Shown one piece after another: positions 5,823 to 11,163 of a stretch of 11,163 bases of DNA. Within the stretch, counting starts at the first letter, position 1, and each line of letters opens with the position of its first letter. Position numbers and translations under genes: made by a program. The stretch is taken from assembly GCA_046484585.1 (NCBI GenBank), contig JAWOIQ010000135.1, positions 1-11,163 on the forward strand, written 5' to 3'. The notes under the pieces were generated by a model. It was not told where the DNA came from, did no database searches, and saw only the letters and a program-made list of their open reading frames with translations. Origin of the DNA: JAGXFP01 sp046484585 (lineage in GTDB: Bacteria; Desulfobacterota; Desulfobulbia; Desulfobulbales; JAGXFP01).

Positions 5823-6443
5823 ATGTTTGGCAAGGATTCCGAGCAGCGGAAAATAATCGAACAGCGGACGCGGGAACTGCGGGCGTGTGAAGCGCGTTTC
5901 CATAATATCGTCACCATAAGCACGGACGGCATCGTCATCGTGGATAGCCTCGGAATCATCCTGTTCGTCAACCCGGCGGCAAAATTGCTTTTCGGCCGCC
6001 AGGAGGAAGAACTCCTGGGAGAACCGTTCGGCTTTCCGATTGTCGCGGGCGAGGTCACGGAGCTGGAGATCGCCAGTAGGGTGAGGAAACAAACGATTGT
6101 CGAGATGCGGGTTGTGGGCGCGGAGTGGGAAGAGAAACCCGCCTTTCTCGTAACCCTGCACGACACCACCGCCCAGAAGCTGGCGGAGAAGAAAGCGGAA
6201 CTGTACCTGGCTGAACTCGAAAAGAAAAATACGGAACTTCAGGAGGCTCTTGCAAATATCAAGACCCTGAGCGCCATGCTCCCCATCTGTGCTTATTGCA
6301 AGAAGATAAGGGACGACAAAGGGTACTGGAGCCAGGTGGAGGAATATATAAGCAAGCACACGGACACCCTGTTTTCTCATGGTATCTGCCCTGAATGTGC
6401 AAAAAAGGTATCTGAGGAAATTGAGCTCCTCCCCCCGCCTTAG
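5823..6443 (+). CDS. PAS-domain protein with C-terminal paired-CxxC module
   Basis: The protein has 206 residues from ATG 5823, chosen because AGGGG (5811-5815) precedes it by seven bases; an in-frame TTG at 5793 lacks such a site. Residues 20-125 form a PAS domain (ARFHNIVTISTDGIVIVD, then NPAAKLLFG and the closing VTLHDTTAQK). A coiled coil (about 117-150, LAEKKAELYLAELEKKNTEL) links to a C-terminal module P154-ICAYCKKIRDDKGYW, continuing to FSHGICPEC192. That module has Cys156/159 and Cys189/192, which could bind a metal. This C-terminal module ends many deltaproteobacterial PAS or receiver proteins; its function is unknown to me. There is no histidine kinase or output domain. Placement after kaiBC suggests a partner for the clock proteins, but the palindromic repeat and a 279-base gap leave co-transcription open. 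Confidence 0.8.
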   Translation: MFGKDSEQRKIIEQRTRELRACEARFHNIVTISTDGIVIVDSLGIILFVNPAAKLLFGRQEEELLGEPFGFPIVAGEVTELEIASRVRKQTIVEMRVVGAEWEEKPAFLVTLHDTTAQKLAEKKAELYLAELEKKNTELQEALANIKTLSAMLPICAYCKKIRDDKGYWSQVEEYISKHTDTLFSHGICPECAKKVSEEIELLPPP

Positions 6444-6449
6444 CAAGGC
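6437..6449. terminator. Possible terminator hairpin at the end of the PAS gene
   Basis: GCCTT-AGC-AAGGC forms a short perfect hairpin containing the TAG stop. A pyrimidine/T-rich run (6463-6478) follows about 14 bases later. This point separates converging plus- and minus-strand genes, where termination is expected, but the stem is only 5 bp and the T-run is displaced. Confidence 0.3.
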
Positions 6450-6502
6450 CCGACTCCGCGCCACTTTTCTTTTTCTTTATCAATTCAGATGCTTATATAG
6501 CG

Positions 6503-6928
6503 TTAGAGCAGTTCCCGGCCCAGTTCACGGAGTTCCTGGAGCTGGGGGGCGGTCAGTTCGCAGAACGGTGAATTGGCGTAGGTGGTGTCGCGGTTTTCCA
6601 CCACCAGGACCATGGCGTCAGCGCTCAGGGTATGATGGTGCCAGACCCCTTTCCTGACATTGTAGAGCTTCCGGGGTTCGAGATTGACGCCGTGGATCCG
6701 GGTCACTCGATCTGCGCCGGACCCGATGAAAAGGAGGCAGCGCCCCTGGAGCAGCACGAAGACTTCGTCGGTCTCGTTGTGGCGCTGCAGTCGGGTAATC
6801 TTTTCCAGCCGCAGCTCGTCGGCGAAGTTGAGGATCGCCACCCGCCAGCTCGCGAAATCCACCAGGGGCAGGTAGCCGGAGCCGGTGTGCTGGTGCACTT
6901 CCAGAAGCTTTTCGCTGATCTTTGCCAT
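6503..6928 (-). CDS. Cupin-fold protein
   Basis: The protein has 141 residues on the minus strand. The core (about 45-112) has a single cupin barrel: motif 1-like R49-H50-NETDE55-VFVLLQG, then a strand ending near R86, and motif 2-like G94-VWHHH-TLS. His50, Glu55 and His97-99 are plausible metal ligands. A charged helix closes the protein (QLQELRELGRELL). Such small cupins are found as sugar-isomerase-like, dioxygenase-like or ligand-sensing proteins, and the sequence does not say which. The start ATG lies two bases after the stop of the small ORF upstream, with GAGGA inside that ORF's end as ribosome site, so translation is probably coupled. Confidence 0.75.
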   Translation of the reverse strand: MAKISEKLLEVHQHTGSGYLPLVDFASWRVAILNFADELRLEKITRLQRHNETDEVFVLLQGRCLLFIGSGADRVTRIHGVNLEPRKLYNVRKGVWHHHTLSADAMVLVVENRDTTYANSPFCELTAPQLQELRELGRELL

Positions 6929-6930
6929 GG

Positions 6931-7083
6931 TTATTTATCCTCGTGCCGGAATGATCTCTGCCGCGGAAAATGGATGGTCTGGTGATGGCTTGCCGATTCC
7001 GCATTGATCATCCGCAGGTTCCCCTGGAATGGGATGCTGACGATCTTGCCTCTGTAGCCGAGGGTCGGTATGTGATGTACCAT
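6931..7083 (-). CDS. Small ORF of 50 codons, unknown function, upstream of the cupin gene
   Basis: The minus-strand frame begins ATG (7083-7081) and reads MVHHIPTLGYRGKIVSIPFQ onward, ending HEDK at TAA (6933-6931). I do not recognise it. Support for it being real: about 35 of 50 third positions are G or C, AAGGGA (minus strand, 7096-7091) lies seven bases before the start, and it fills the gap between lipoprotein and cupin genes almost exactly. Its stop is two bases before the cupin ATG. It is His-rich (six His) and basic, with no signal peptide or membrane segment. It could instead be a leader ORF that tunes cupin translation, or chance. Confidence 0.45.
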   Translation of the reverse strand: MVHHIPTLGYRGKIVSIPFQGNLRMINAESASHHQTIHFPRQRSFRHEDK

Positions 7084-7116
7084 CTCCGGGTCCCTTGGTT
7101 GGATGCTGCCTAATGC

Positions 7117-7404
7117 TTATGGGCAGAGATATGCCTTGGCATTTACATTGACGATCCGCACTGGTTGAATTGTCGTCTCTTTCCACACGACATCCGTGGC
7201 CCCCAGGCGCCCGGAAATAATCCGGGCGGCCATTCTTGCATCAGAAAGGGTCGCCCGGCTTGCATCAACCTCGTTGATGTATTCGCAGCCAGCGACTTCC
7301 TCCGCGGTTGAAACCTTAATCTTTGACCATCTTTCATGGCTTGCCTCTTTGCTGGCGCAGCCCGCAACGAGCAGAAACGTTAAAATAACGATAATTTTTT
7401 TCAT
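7117..7404 (-). CDS. Small outer-membrane-type lipoprotein, unknown function
   Basis: This 95-residue minus-strand protein has a clear lipoprotein signal: MKKIIVILTFLLVAG-C16, lipobox LVAGC. After cleavage the mature chain is about 80 residues; it begins C-A-S-K, so no Asp follows the Cys and outer-membrane sorting is expected. It contains two more Cys (C40 and C94) that could pair. The pattern V-S-T-A-E-E-V-A-G-C, then the end I-V-N-V-N-A-K-A-Y-L-C, resembles DUF4156-type small lipoproteins, but I am not certain of that family. AGAGGAAG precedes the ATG. It heads the minus-strand group lipoprotein, small ORF, cupin and is divergent from arsR. Confidence 0.75.
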   Translation of the reverse strand: MKKIIVILTFLLVAGCASKEASHERWSKIKVSTAEEVAGCEYINEVDASRATLSDARMAARIISGRLGATDVVWKETTIQPVRIVNVNAKAYLCP

Positions 7405-7807
7405 AACTTCCTCTATTGTTGAGTGGCCGCCTGAATGGTTTCGCTAACCTCGAGTAGGTAAAAGGCCGTCCTTGATCAGTTTTTTAAAAGCAGTCTCATT
7501 AACTTCGTCTAGCGGACAACAATAGATAACAACGCACGATGCATTTTATCAATCTAACCGAGAAATGCGACACGGGAAAGGAAACGGGTATGATTTCATG
7601 CCTTTCTTGGCTTGGAATCATCCTGAACACAATATAACTTCCCAAAGGTATCCGGAAGCCCTTAAATCTCTGTAAGATCAGTCAATGTATATTCGATACT
7701 ACCTGCCGATCGCACGCCGGCATCGGATTCAGGTTAGCGCCGGAAAAAGCAAGTTGCCTGATAAATTTCAGCTTGACCGCATCCGCCTATGCGGATACAA
7801 GGATTGT
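7405..7807. other. Divergent intergenic region between the lipoprotein gene and arsR
   Basis: About 400 bases separate divergent genes and must hold promoters for both, but I cannot pick convincing -35/-10 pairs. An open frame runs upstream of arsR in frame from ATG 7685, giving 41 extra codons. These do not resemble ArsR sequence, so I leave them out. The only clear structure is the inverted repeat 7781-7796. The AT-rich part (7490-7680) shows no gene. Confidence 0.5.
7781..7796. promoter_or_regulatory. Inverted repeat before arsR, operator candidate
   Basis: A perfect ATCCGC-CTAT-GCGGAT lies directly before the arsR ribosome site (AAGGA, 7799-7803). ArsR-type repressors bind short inverted repeats overlapping their own promoter, so this is the best visible candidate. 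As RNA it could equally be a small hairpin next to the ribosome site. Confidence 0.35.
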
Positions 7808-8158
7808 ATGGAATCCATCGCGCGGCTATTCAAGGCCCTTACCGAGCCGGTCCGGCTCCGCATCCTCCTGTTGCTGCTTGACGAGGAGCGCTGCGTCTGC
7901 GATCTGATGGCGGTGCTCGACCTGCCGCAGTCGACGATCTCCCGCCATCTTGCCTACCTGAAAAACACCGGCTGGGTGGAGGGCGAGCGGCGCGGGGGCT
8001 GGATGTATTACCGCTTGACCGAAAACCGGGATGGATTCCGGGAAGAGTTGCGGCAGATCCTGGCCGGCCATCTGCCGCTGACCGAGCAGGGCATCGTCGA
8101 CCGGAAAAGGCTCCGTCTCTTCCTCACGCAGGGGGAGAGAGATAAAAGTTGCCGCTAA
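7808..8158 (+). CDS. arsR: ArsR-family metalloid-responsive repressor
   Basis: The protein has 116 residues. A winged helix-turn-helix runs from F8-KALTEPVRLRIL through C31-DLMAVLDLPQSTISRHLAYL to the wing V57-EGERRGGWMYYRL. Cys29-Val-Cys31 sits at the start of the alpha-3 helix in the classical (E)-x-C-V-C-D-L arsenic(III)/antimony(III) site. Metal binding releases the protein from its operator. I chose ATG 7808 over ATG 7685 because the fold begins directly after it and AAGGA is four bases away; the spacing is a little short. It heads the arsenic operon, and acr3 starts 52 bases downstream. Autoregulation of the operon is inferred from the family. Confidence 0.92.
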   Translation: MESIARLFKALTEPVRLRILLLLLDEERCVCDLMAVLDLPQSTISRHLAYLKNTGWVEGERRGGWMYYRLTENRDGFREELRQILAGHLPLTEQGIVDRKRLRLFLTQGERDKSCR

Positions 8159-8210
8159 AAAACAGGCGCCGGCATTCCATAACAGAAAAAGTTTTAAGGA
8201 GCGTAGCGCA

Positions 8211-9269
8211 ATGAAACAAATGAAAACGGCCGGCATCAGTTTTTTTGAGAAGAACCTGACCCTCTGGGTGGTGTTGTGCATGGTGGCGGGGGTGTTGCTG
8301 GGGAAATTTCTCCCCGCGGTTCCGGCGTTTTTCGCCAGGCTTGAATACGCTCGGGTCTCCATTCCCATTGCGGTGCTGATCTGGTTCATGATCTATCCCA
8401 TGATGATGAAGGTTGATTTCGCCAGTGTCAAAAATGTCGGCAAAAACCCCACCGGTCTGTACCTGACCTGGGTGGTCAACTGGCTGATCAAGCCCTTTAC
8501 CATGTTCGGGATCGCCGCCTTCTTTTTTCATGTGCTCTTCAGCGGTCTTATTCCGCCGGAAATGGCCAGGGATTATCTTGCCGGGGCGGTCCTTCTGGGC
8601 GCGGCACCGTGCACGGCCATGGTCTTTGTCTGGAGTCACCTGACCAGGGGCAACCCCGCCTACACGGTGGTCCAGGTGGCGACCAACGACCTGATCATCC
8701 TCGTCGCCTTCACCCCTATCGTCGCACTGCTCCTCGGGGTTGGGGGGTTTTCAATTCCGTGGGACACCTTGTCCCTGTCGGTTTTTCTGTTCGTGGTCAT
8801 CCCGCTGGCCGGAGGAGTGGTGACCCGCAAGCTCGTGATCAACAACAAGGGGGAAGAGTATTTCAACAGGAGCTTCATCCCGAAGTTCAATAATCTCACC
8901 ATCGGCGGCCTTTTGTTGACCCTGGTTCTGATCTTTTCCTTCCAGGGGGAGGTGATTCTCAATAATCCGCTGCATATCGTTCTGATTGCGATACCCTTGA
9001 TTATTCAAACGTTTTTAATTTTCTTCATCGCCTATCTGGCCGCCAAACAGCTGAATTTACCCCATGATGTGGCGGCGCCCGCGGGTATGATCGGCGCATC
9101 CAATTTTTTCGAACTAGCGGTTGCTGTCGCCATCACCTTGTTCGGCGCCTCTTCGCCCGCGGTCCTGGCCACCATAGTCGGGGTCCTGGTCGAGGTGCCG
9201 GTGATGCTCTTCCTAGTCAGAATAGCCAACCGGACCACAGGCTGGTTTCCGGCCAGACAGCGCAGCTAA
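8211..9269 (+). CDS. acr3: Arsenite efflux permease Acr3
   Basis: This 352-residue membrane protein has about ten hydrophobic segments, typical of Acr3/ArsB-3 in the BART superfamily. The family marker A131-A-P-C134-T-A-M-V-F-V-W-S-H-L in TM4 carries the conserved substrate Cys. Glu328 in T321-IVGVLVEVP of TM10 matches the second essential residue, and G295-ASNFFELA is also conserved. The protein expels arsenite by proton antiport at the inner membrane. TAAGGAG (8195-8201) precedes the ATG by nine bases. It lies directly behind arsR, so arsenite should induce it. The length is normal and the frame intact. Confidence 0.95.
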   Translation: MKQMKTAGISFFEKNLTLWVVLCMVAGVLLGKFLPAVPAFFARLEYARVSIPIAVLIWFMIYPMMMKVDFASVKNVGKNPTGLYLTWVVNWLIKPFTMFGIAAFFFHVLFSGLIPPEMARDYLAGAVLLGAAPCTAMVFVWSHLTRGNPAYTVVQVATNDLIILVAFTPIVALLLGVGGFSIPWDTLSLSVFLFVVIPLAGGVVTRKLVINNKGEEYFNRSFIPKFNNLTIGGLLLTLVLIFSFQGEVILNNPLHIVLIAIPLIIQTFLIFFIAYLAAKQLNLPHDVAAPAGMIGASNFFELAVAVAITLFGASSPAVLATIVGVLVEVPVMLFLVRIANRTTGWFPARQRS

Positions 9270-9362
9270 ACCATCCAGATGGAAACTCTTTATACCACAA
9301 GGGCGTAAGTTACATACGGGCAGACCAGCTGCTCAACTTAAGCTTTATAAAGGAGAAAAATA

Positions 9363-10241
9363 ATGTTCGAGCGATTTATTGTAGCCACAGACCTTTCCCC
9401 GGCGTCCTTTTCGGTGGTAAGTTGCCTGGCTGGATTTAAAACATACGGGGCGGAGCAGTGCCTCCTGCTGCAATGTCTCAGTCTTAGCGACGCGATGTCC
9501 ACGGCCTTGTCGTACCACACCGAACCGCTTAATGAGATGCTTGATCAGCAAAAGGAAATTCTTGAAAAGCAGGGTTTCAGGGTCGAGGCCAGGACCGTTA
9601 CCGGGGCCGCCAAACATGAGATCGTCCGGATCGCGGCCGAGGAAGATTATTCCTTGATCGTGGTCGGGGCGCAAGGGTATTCCCTGGTCGAGGAAAAACT
9701 GCTCGGCGGGGTCGCTTATGGGGTCGTCAACAAGTCCGTAAAGCCGGTGCTGGTGGTGCCGGTCGAGAAAAAGCAGGGAGAAGAGAAAGAGTGCGAACCC
9801 GTTGCTCGTTGCAGCTTCACCGACCATGTCCTGTTCCCCACCGATTTTTCGGAAATGGCTGATAAGGCATTCACTTATGTCGAGCATTTTGTGGCTGACG
9901 GCGTAAAGAAGGTTACCTTGGTTCATGTCCAGGACAAGACAAAATTGGAGCGGCATCTCAAGGAACATTTGGCGGAATTCAACGAACGTGACCGGGGTCG
10001 TCTCGAAAACCTGAAACAGACCCTGCTGAAGAAAGGCGCCCCGCAGATCGATATCGAGATCTGTTATGGCGTTCCCTTCCAGGAGATCACCCGCCTGGCC
10101 CGGGAACGTAACGTGCACCTGGTGGTCATGGGCACCCAGGGCCGTGGTTTTGTCGGAGAATTTTTTCTGGGCAGCGTCAGTCACAATGTCGCGCGTTATT
10201 CGGTCGCACCTGTGTTGCTCATACCGGCGGCGCTGCAATAA
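9363..10241 (+). CDS. Tandem-domain universal stress protein (UspA family)
   Basis: The protein has 292 residues in two Usp domains. Domain 1 (about 1-135) starts F5-IVATDLSPAS; domain 2 (about 152-292) starts H155-VLFPTDFSE. Each ends in the ATP-binding loop G-x2-G-x9-G-(S/T): domain 1 has G102-AQ-G105 ... G115-G116 (Gly instead of Ser/Thr), domain 2 has the canonical G257-TQ-G260 ... G270-S271. Nucleotide binding is therefore likely at least in domain 2. AAAGGAG (9349-9355) precedes the ATG by seven bases. It sits 93 bases after acr3 and 38 before the next gene, in line with one transcript. Its job in arsenic resistance is unknown; a general stress role is inferred. Confidence 0.9.
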   Translation: MFERFIVATDLSPASFSVVSCLAGFKTYGAEQCLLLQCLSLSDAMSTALSYHTEPLNEMLDQQKEILEKQGFRVEARTVTGAAKHEIVRIAAEEDYSLIVVGAQGYSLVEEKLLGGVAYGVVNKSVKPVLVVPVEKKQGEEKECEPVARCSFTDHVLFPTDFSEMADKAFTYVEHFVADGVKKVTLVHVQDKTKLERHLKEHLAEFNERDRGRLENLKQTLLKKGAPQIDIEICYGVPFQEITRLARERNVHLVVMGTQGRGFVGEFFLGSVSHNVARYSVAPVLLIPAALQ

Positions 10242-10279
10242 AGAGGAAACCCATTAGAAGACAATAAGGGAGAAACTCT

Positions 10280-10804
10280 ATGCTCCTTTCCGGATGGACC
10301 AAAGAAATTACCCGGGCCTCATGCCGCCCGGAGGCGCAGACCGTGCACTGCATCGCCCGGTTGAATGAAAATATCGGCGAGGCGATTCCCTATCTGAACG
10401 CGGTACTGGGCGGATATACCTACGTAAAGGAGCCGCCCTCGGTTACCTTTCGCAGCCAGGGCAAGCTGATCTCGGTCCATGCCGACCACATCGCCATCAA
10501 CGCCAACCGGGACGCCGACGAGGCCGAAAAGATTCTCCAATGGCTGAAGCGGGAGATCAACGAGACCTGGGAGCGGCGCGGGGAAATCACCCCGAGTTTT
10601 GCGGCCGCGCTCCGGCCGCAGCCCTTCGCCATCCTGAAGTTTCTGCCCAAGAGCAACTGCGGCAAATGCGGCCAGCCCACATGTCTGGTCTTCGCCTCCC
10701 TGGCGGTGGAGGGCGGCAAGGGGGCGGATGACTGCCCTGAATTAACAGCGGAACAGAAAAACGGCCTTGCGGAGTATCTTGGCAGATTTCGCTTTGATTT
10801 TTAG
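10280..10804 (+). CDS. 4Fe-4S domain protein (Fe-S family, arsenic operon accessory)
   Basis: The protein has 174 residues. Residues 1-110 form an unrecognised N-terminal domain (possibly alpha/beta; starts MLLSGWTKEITRASCRPEAQ). Residues 117-152 carry the C-terminal Fe-S motif F121-LPKSNCGKCGQPTC-LVFA, with Cys127, Cys130, Cys135 and Cys152 (C-x2-C-x4-C-x16-C). This is the pattern of the small 4Fe-4S domain known from corrinoid/acetyl-CoA synthase subunits and RnfB-like proteins. An electron-transfer or sensor role for the arsenic pathway is plausible but unproven. AAGGGAG (10266-10272) precedes ATG 10280 by seven bases. The gene is 28 bases upstream of the putative selenoprotein gene, so the two Fe-S proteins probably act together. 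Confidence 0.75.
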   Translation: MLLSGWTKEITRASCRPEAQTVHCIARLNENIGEAIPYLNAVLGGYTYVKEPPSVTFRSQGKLISVHADHIAINANRDADEAEKILQWLKREINETWERRGEITPSFAAALRPQPFAILKFLPKSNCGKCGQPTCLVFASLAVEGGKGADDCPELTAEQKNGLAEYLGRFRFDF

Positions 10805-10832
10805 TCTGAAATTTACAAAGGAGTGCTTTGGT

Positions 10833-11063
10833 ATGCCTGAAGAATTGATCTGCTACTGCTTTCGTCATAGCGAGGCGGATATTGTCCGCGACGTGCGGGC
10901 CCATGGCCGCTCGACCATTCTGGAGGCAATTCTCGCGGCCAAGAAGGCCGGCGGTTGTCGCTGTGCTACGGAAAACCCCAAGGGGCGCTGATGCCTGGCC
11001 GATGTCCGCCGGGTTGCGGACAGCGTCACCCAGCGAGATGGAGCGGTGAGCAATCAAGAATAA
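10833..11063 (+). CDS. BFD-like 2Fe-2S protein, probable selenoprotein (in-frame TGA 10989-10991)
   Basis: From ATG 10833 the frame reads MPEELICYCF through G40-GCRCATENPKGR52 to a TGA at codon 53, then continues CLADVRRVADSVTQRD to TAA at 11061-11063: 76 residues if TGA is decoded. Cys7/Cys9 and Cys42/Cys44 match the C-x-C and C-x-C clusters of BFD-like (2Fe-2S) proteins such as the CopZ N-terminal type. In that family the segment after G-R is often Cys-Cys (from memory). Here it would be Sec53-Cys54, the usual Sec/Cys replacement. A hairpin matching the SECIS pattern follows (see that entry). Read as stop, the product would lose the conserved tail. AAAGGAG (10817-10823) lies nine bases before ATG 10833, which argues against an earlier in-frame start at 10767. 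Role: Fe-S/redox partner in the arsenic operon, inferred. Confidence 0.7.
10989..11025 (+). promoter_or_regulatory. Candidate bacterial SECIS element behind the TGA codon
   Basis: GTCCGC (11004-11009), loop CGGGTT (11010-11015) and GCGGAC (11016-11021) form a perfect 6-bp stem. It is extended by T11003-A11022, then after an A-G mismatch by G11001-C11024 and C11000-G11025. The loop starts 18 bases after the TGA and its second base is G. This meets the bacterial SECIS consensus as I recall it (loop 16-37 bases after UGA, a G among the first two loop bases). SelB binding is inferred. Confidence 0.6.
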
Positions 11064-11064
11064 T

Positions 11065-11083
11065 GGCGGCAATTTTCGCCGCC
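11065..11083 (+). promoter_or_regulatory. Hairpin abutting the arsM ribosome binding site
   Basis: GGCGGC (11065-11070) and GCCGCC (11078-11083) form a perfect 6-bp G+C stem around a 7-base loop. The right arm touches the arsM Shine-Dalgarno GAGGAG (11084-11089), so it may gate arsM translation or be an intercistronic stabiliser. It is not followed by a T-tract. Confidence 0.45.
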
Positions 11084-11095
11084 GAGGAGTTTGCG

Positions 11096-11163
11096 ATGAA
11101 CAAATCAGACCATGATAAAACCCGCGAGGCGGTCCGGAAAAATTACGGCAAAATCGCCTCCGC
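11096..11163 (+). CDS. arsM: Probable arsenite S-adenosylmethionine methyltransferase, N-terminal fragment (cut by window end)
   Basis: Only 22 codons are visible: MNKSDHDKTREAVRKNYGKI and AS. The (D)-x-x-R-E-A-V-R-x-x-Y-G-K-I-A pattern is the usual start of bacterial ArsM methyltransferases, which methylate arsenite using SAM. The domain, with its conserved Cys residues, lies beyond the window, so the call rests on the N-terminus and on the arsR-acr3 context. ATG 11096 has GAGGAG six bases ahead. An alternative in-frame ATG at 11063 overlaps the preceding TAA (TAATG) but has only a distant GGTGAG, and would add 11 residues. Confidence 0.7.
   Translation, partial: MNKSDHDKTREAVRKNYGKIAS

Noticed and set aside
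7685..7807. Longer ArsR start adding 41 residues
   Set aside because: The added residues do not resemble ArsR sequence. The domain begins right after ATG 7808, which has its own ribosome site.
9345..10238. 297-codon minus-strand frame opposite the universal stress protein
   Set aside because: It is an antisense shadow; the plus-strand frame has two complete Usp domains and a strong ribosome site.

Overview
The window looks like chromosomal DNA from an anaerobic or metal-exposed bacterium. A Desulfobacterota/Desulfuromonadales-type host is my best guess. That rests on the kaiBC genes, the arsR-acr3-arsM type operon, a probable selenocysteine codon, a PAS protein ending in a paired-CxxC module, and dispersed palindromic repeats. 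It is an inference from gene content, not a taxonomic assignment.

Layout. Positions 1-132 hold the 3' end of an Old Yellow Enzyme-type alkene reductase. Positions 133-1907 are an AT-richer, repeat-laden stretch carrying a complete hicAB toxin-antitoxin pair and three related copies of a dispersed direct repeat. A DUF4143-type AAA ATPase follows (1908-3224), closed by a hairpin terminator. After a gene-poor stretch (3225-3746) come kaiB and kaiC, abutting in one operon, then an 80-bp palindromic element and a small PAS protein (5823-6443). The next three genes run on the minus strand: a small lipoprotein, a 50-codon small ORF and a cupin protein. From 7808 to the window end an arsenic operon runs on the plus strand: arsR, acr3, a tandem universal stress protein, a 4Fe-4S-domain protein, a short BFD-like Fe-S protein and the first codons of a probable arsM methyltransferase.

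How the parts work together. In the arsenic operon an ArsR repressor with a Cys-Val-Cys metalloid site probably controls efflux (Acr3) and methylation (ArsM). The stress protein and two Fe-S proteins sit between them without an established role. The short Fe-S gene appears to read through an in-frame TGA. The extended frame continues 23 codons with a Cys right after the TGA, and a perfect hairpin lies at the distance expected of a bacterial SECIS, so the protein is probably a selenoprotein of 76 residues. The KaiB/KaiC pair is full length and highly cyanobacterial-like. However, the site equivalent to phospho-Thr432 is Ala, the CI Walker A has Ala for Gly, and no kaiA is present, so any timekeeping would differ from the classical oscillator.

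The most interesting items are the selenocysteine candidate in the arsenic operon, the altered KaiC phosphosite, the shared 3'-end repeats around hicB and the reductase gene, and the small ORF next to the cupin gene.
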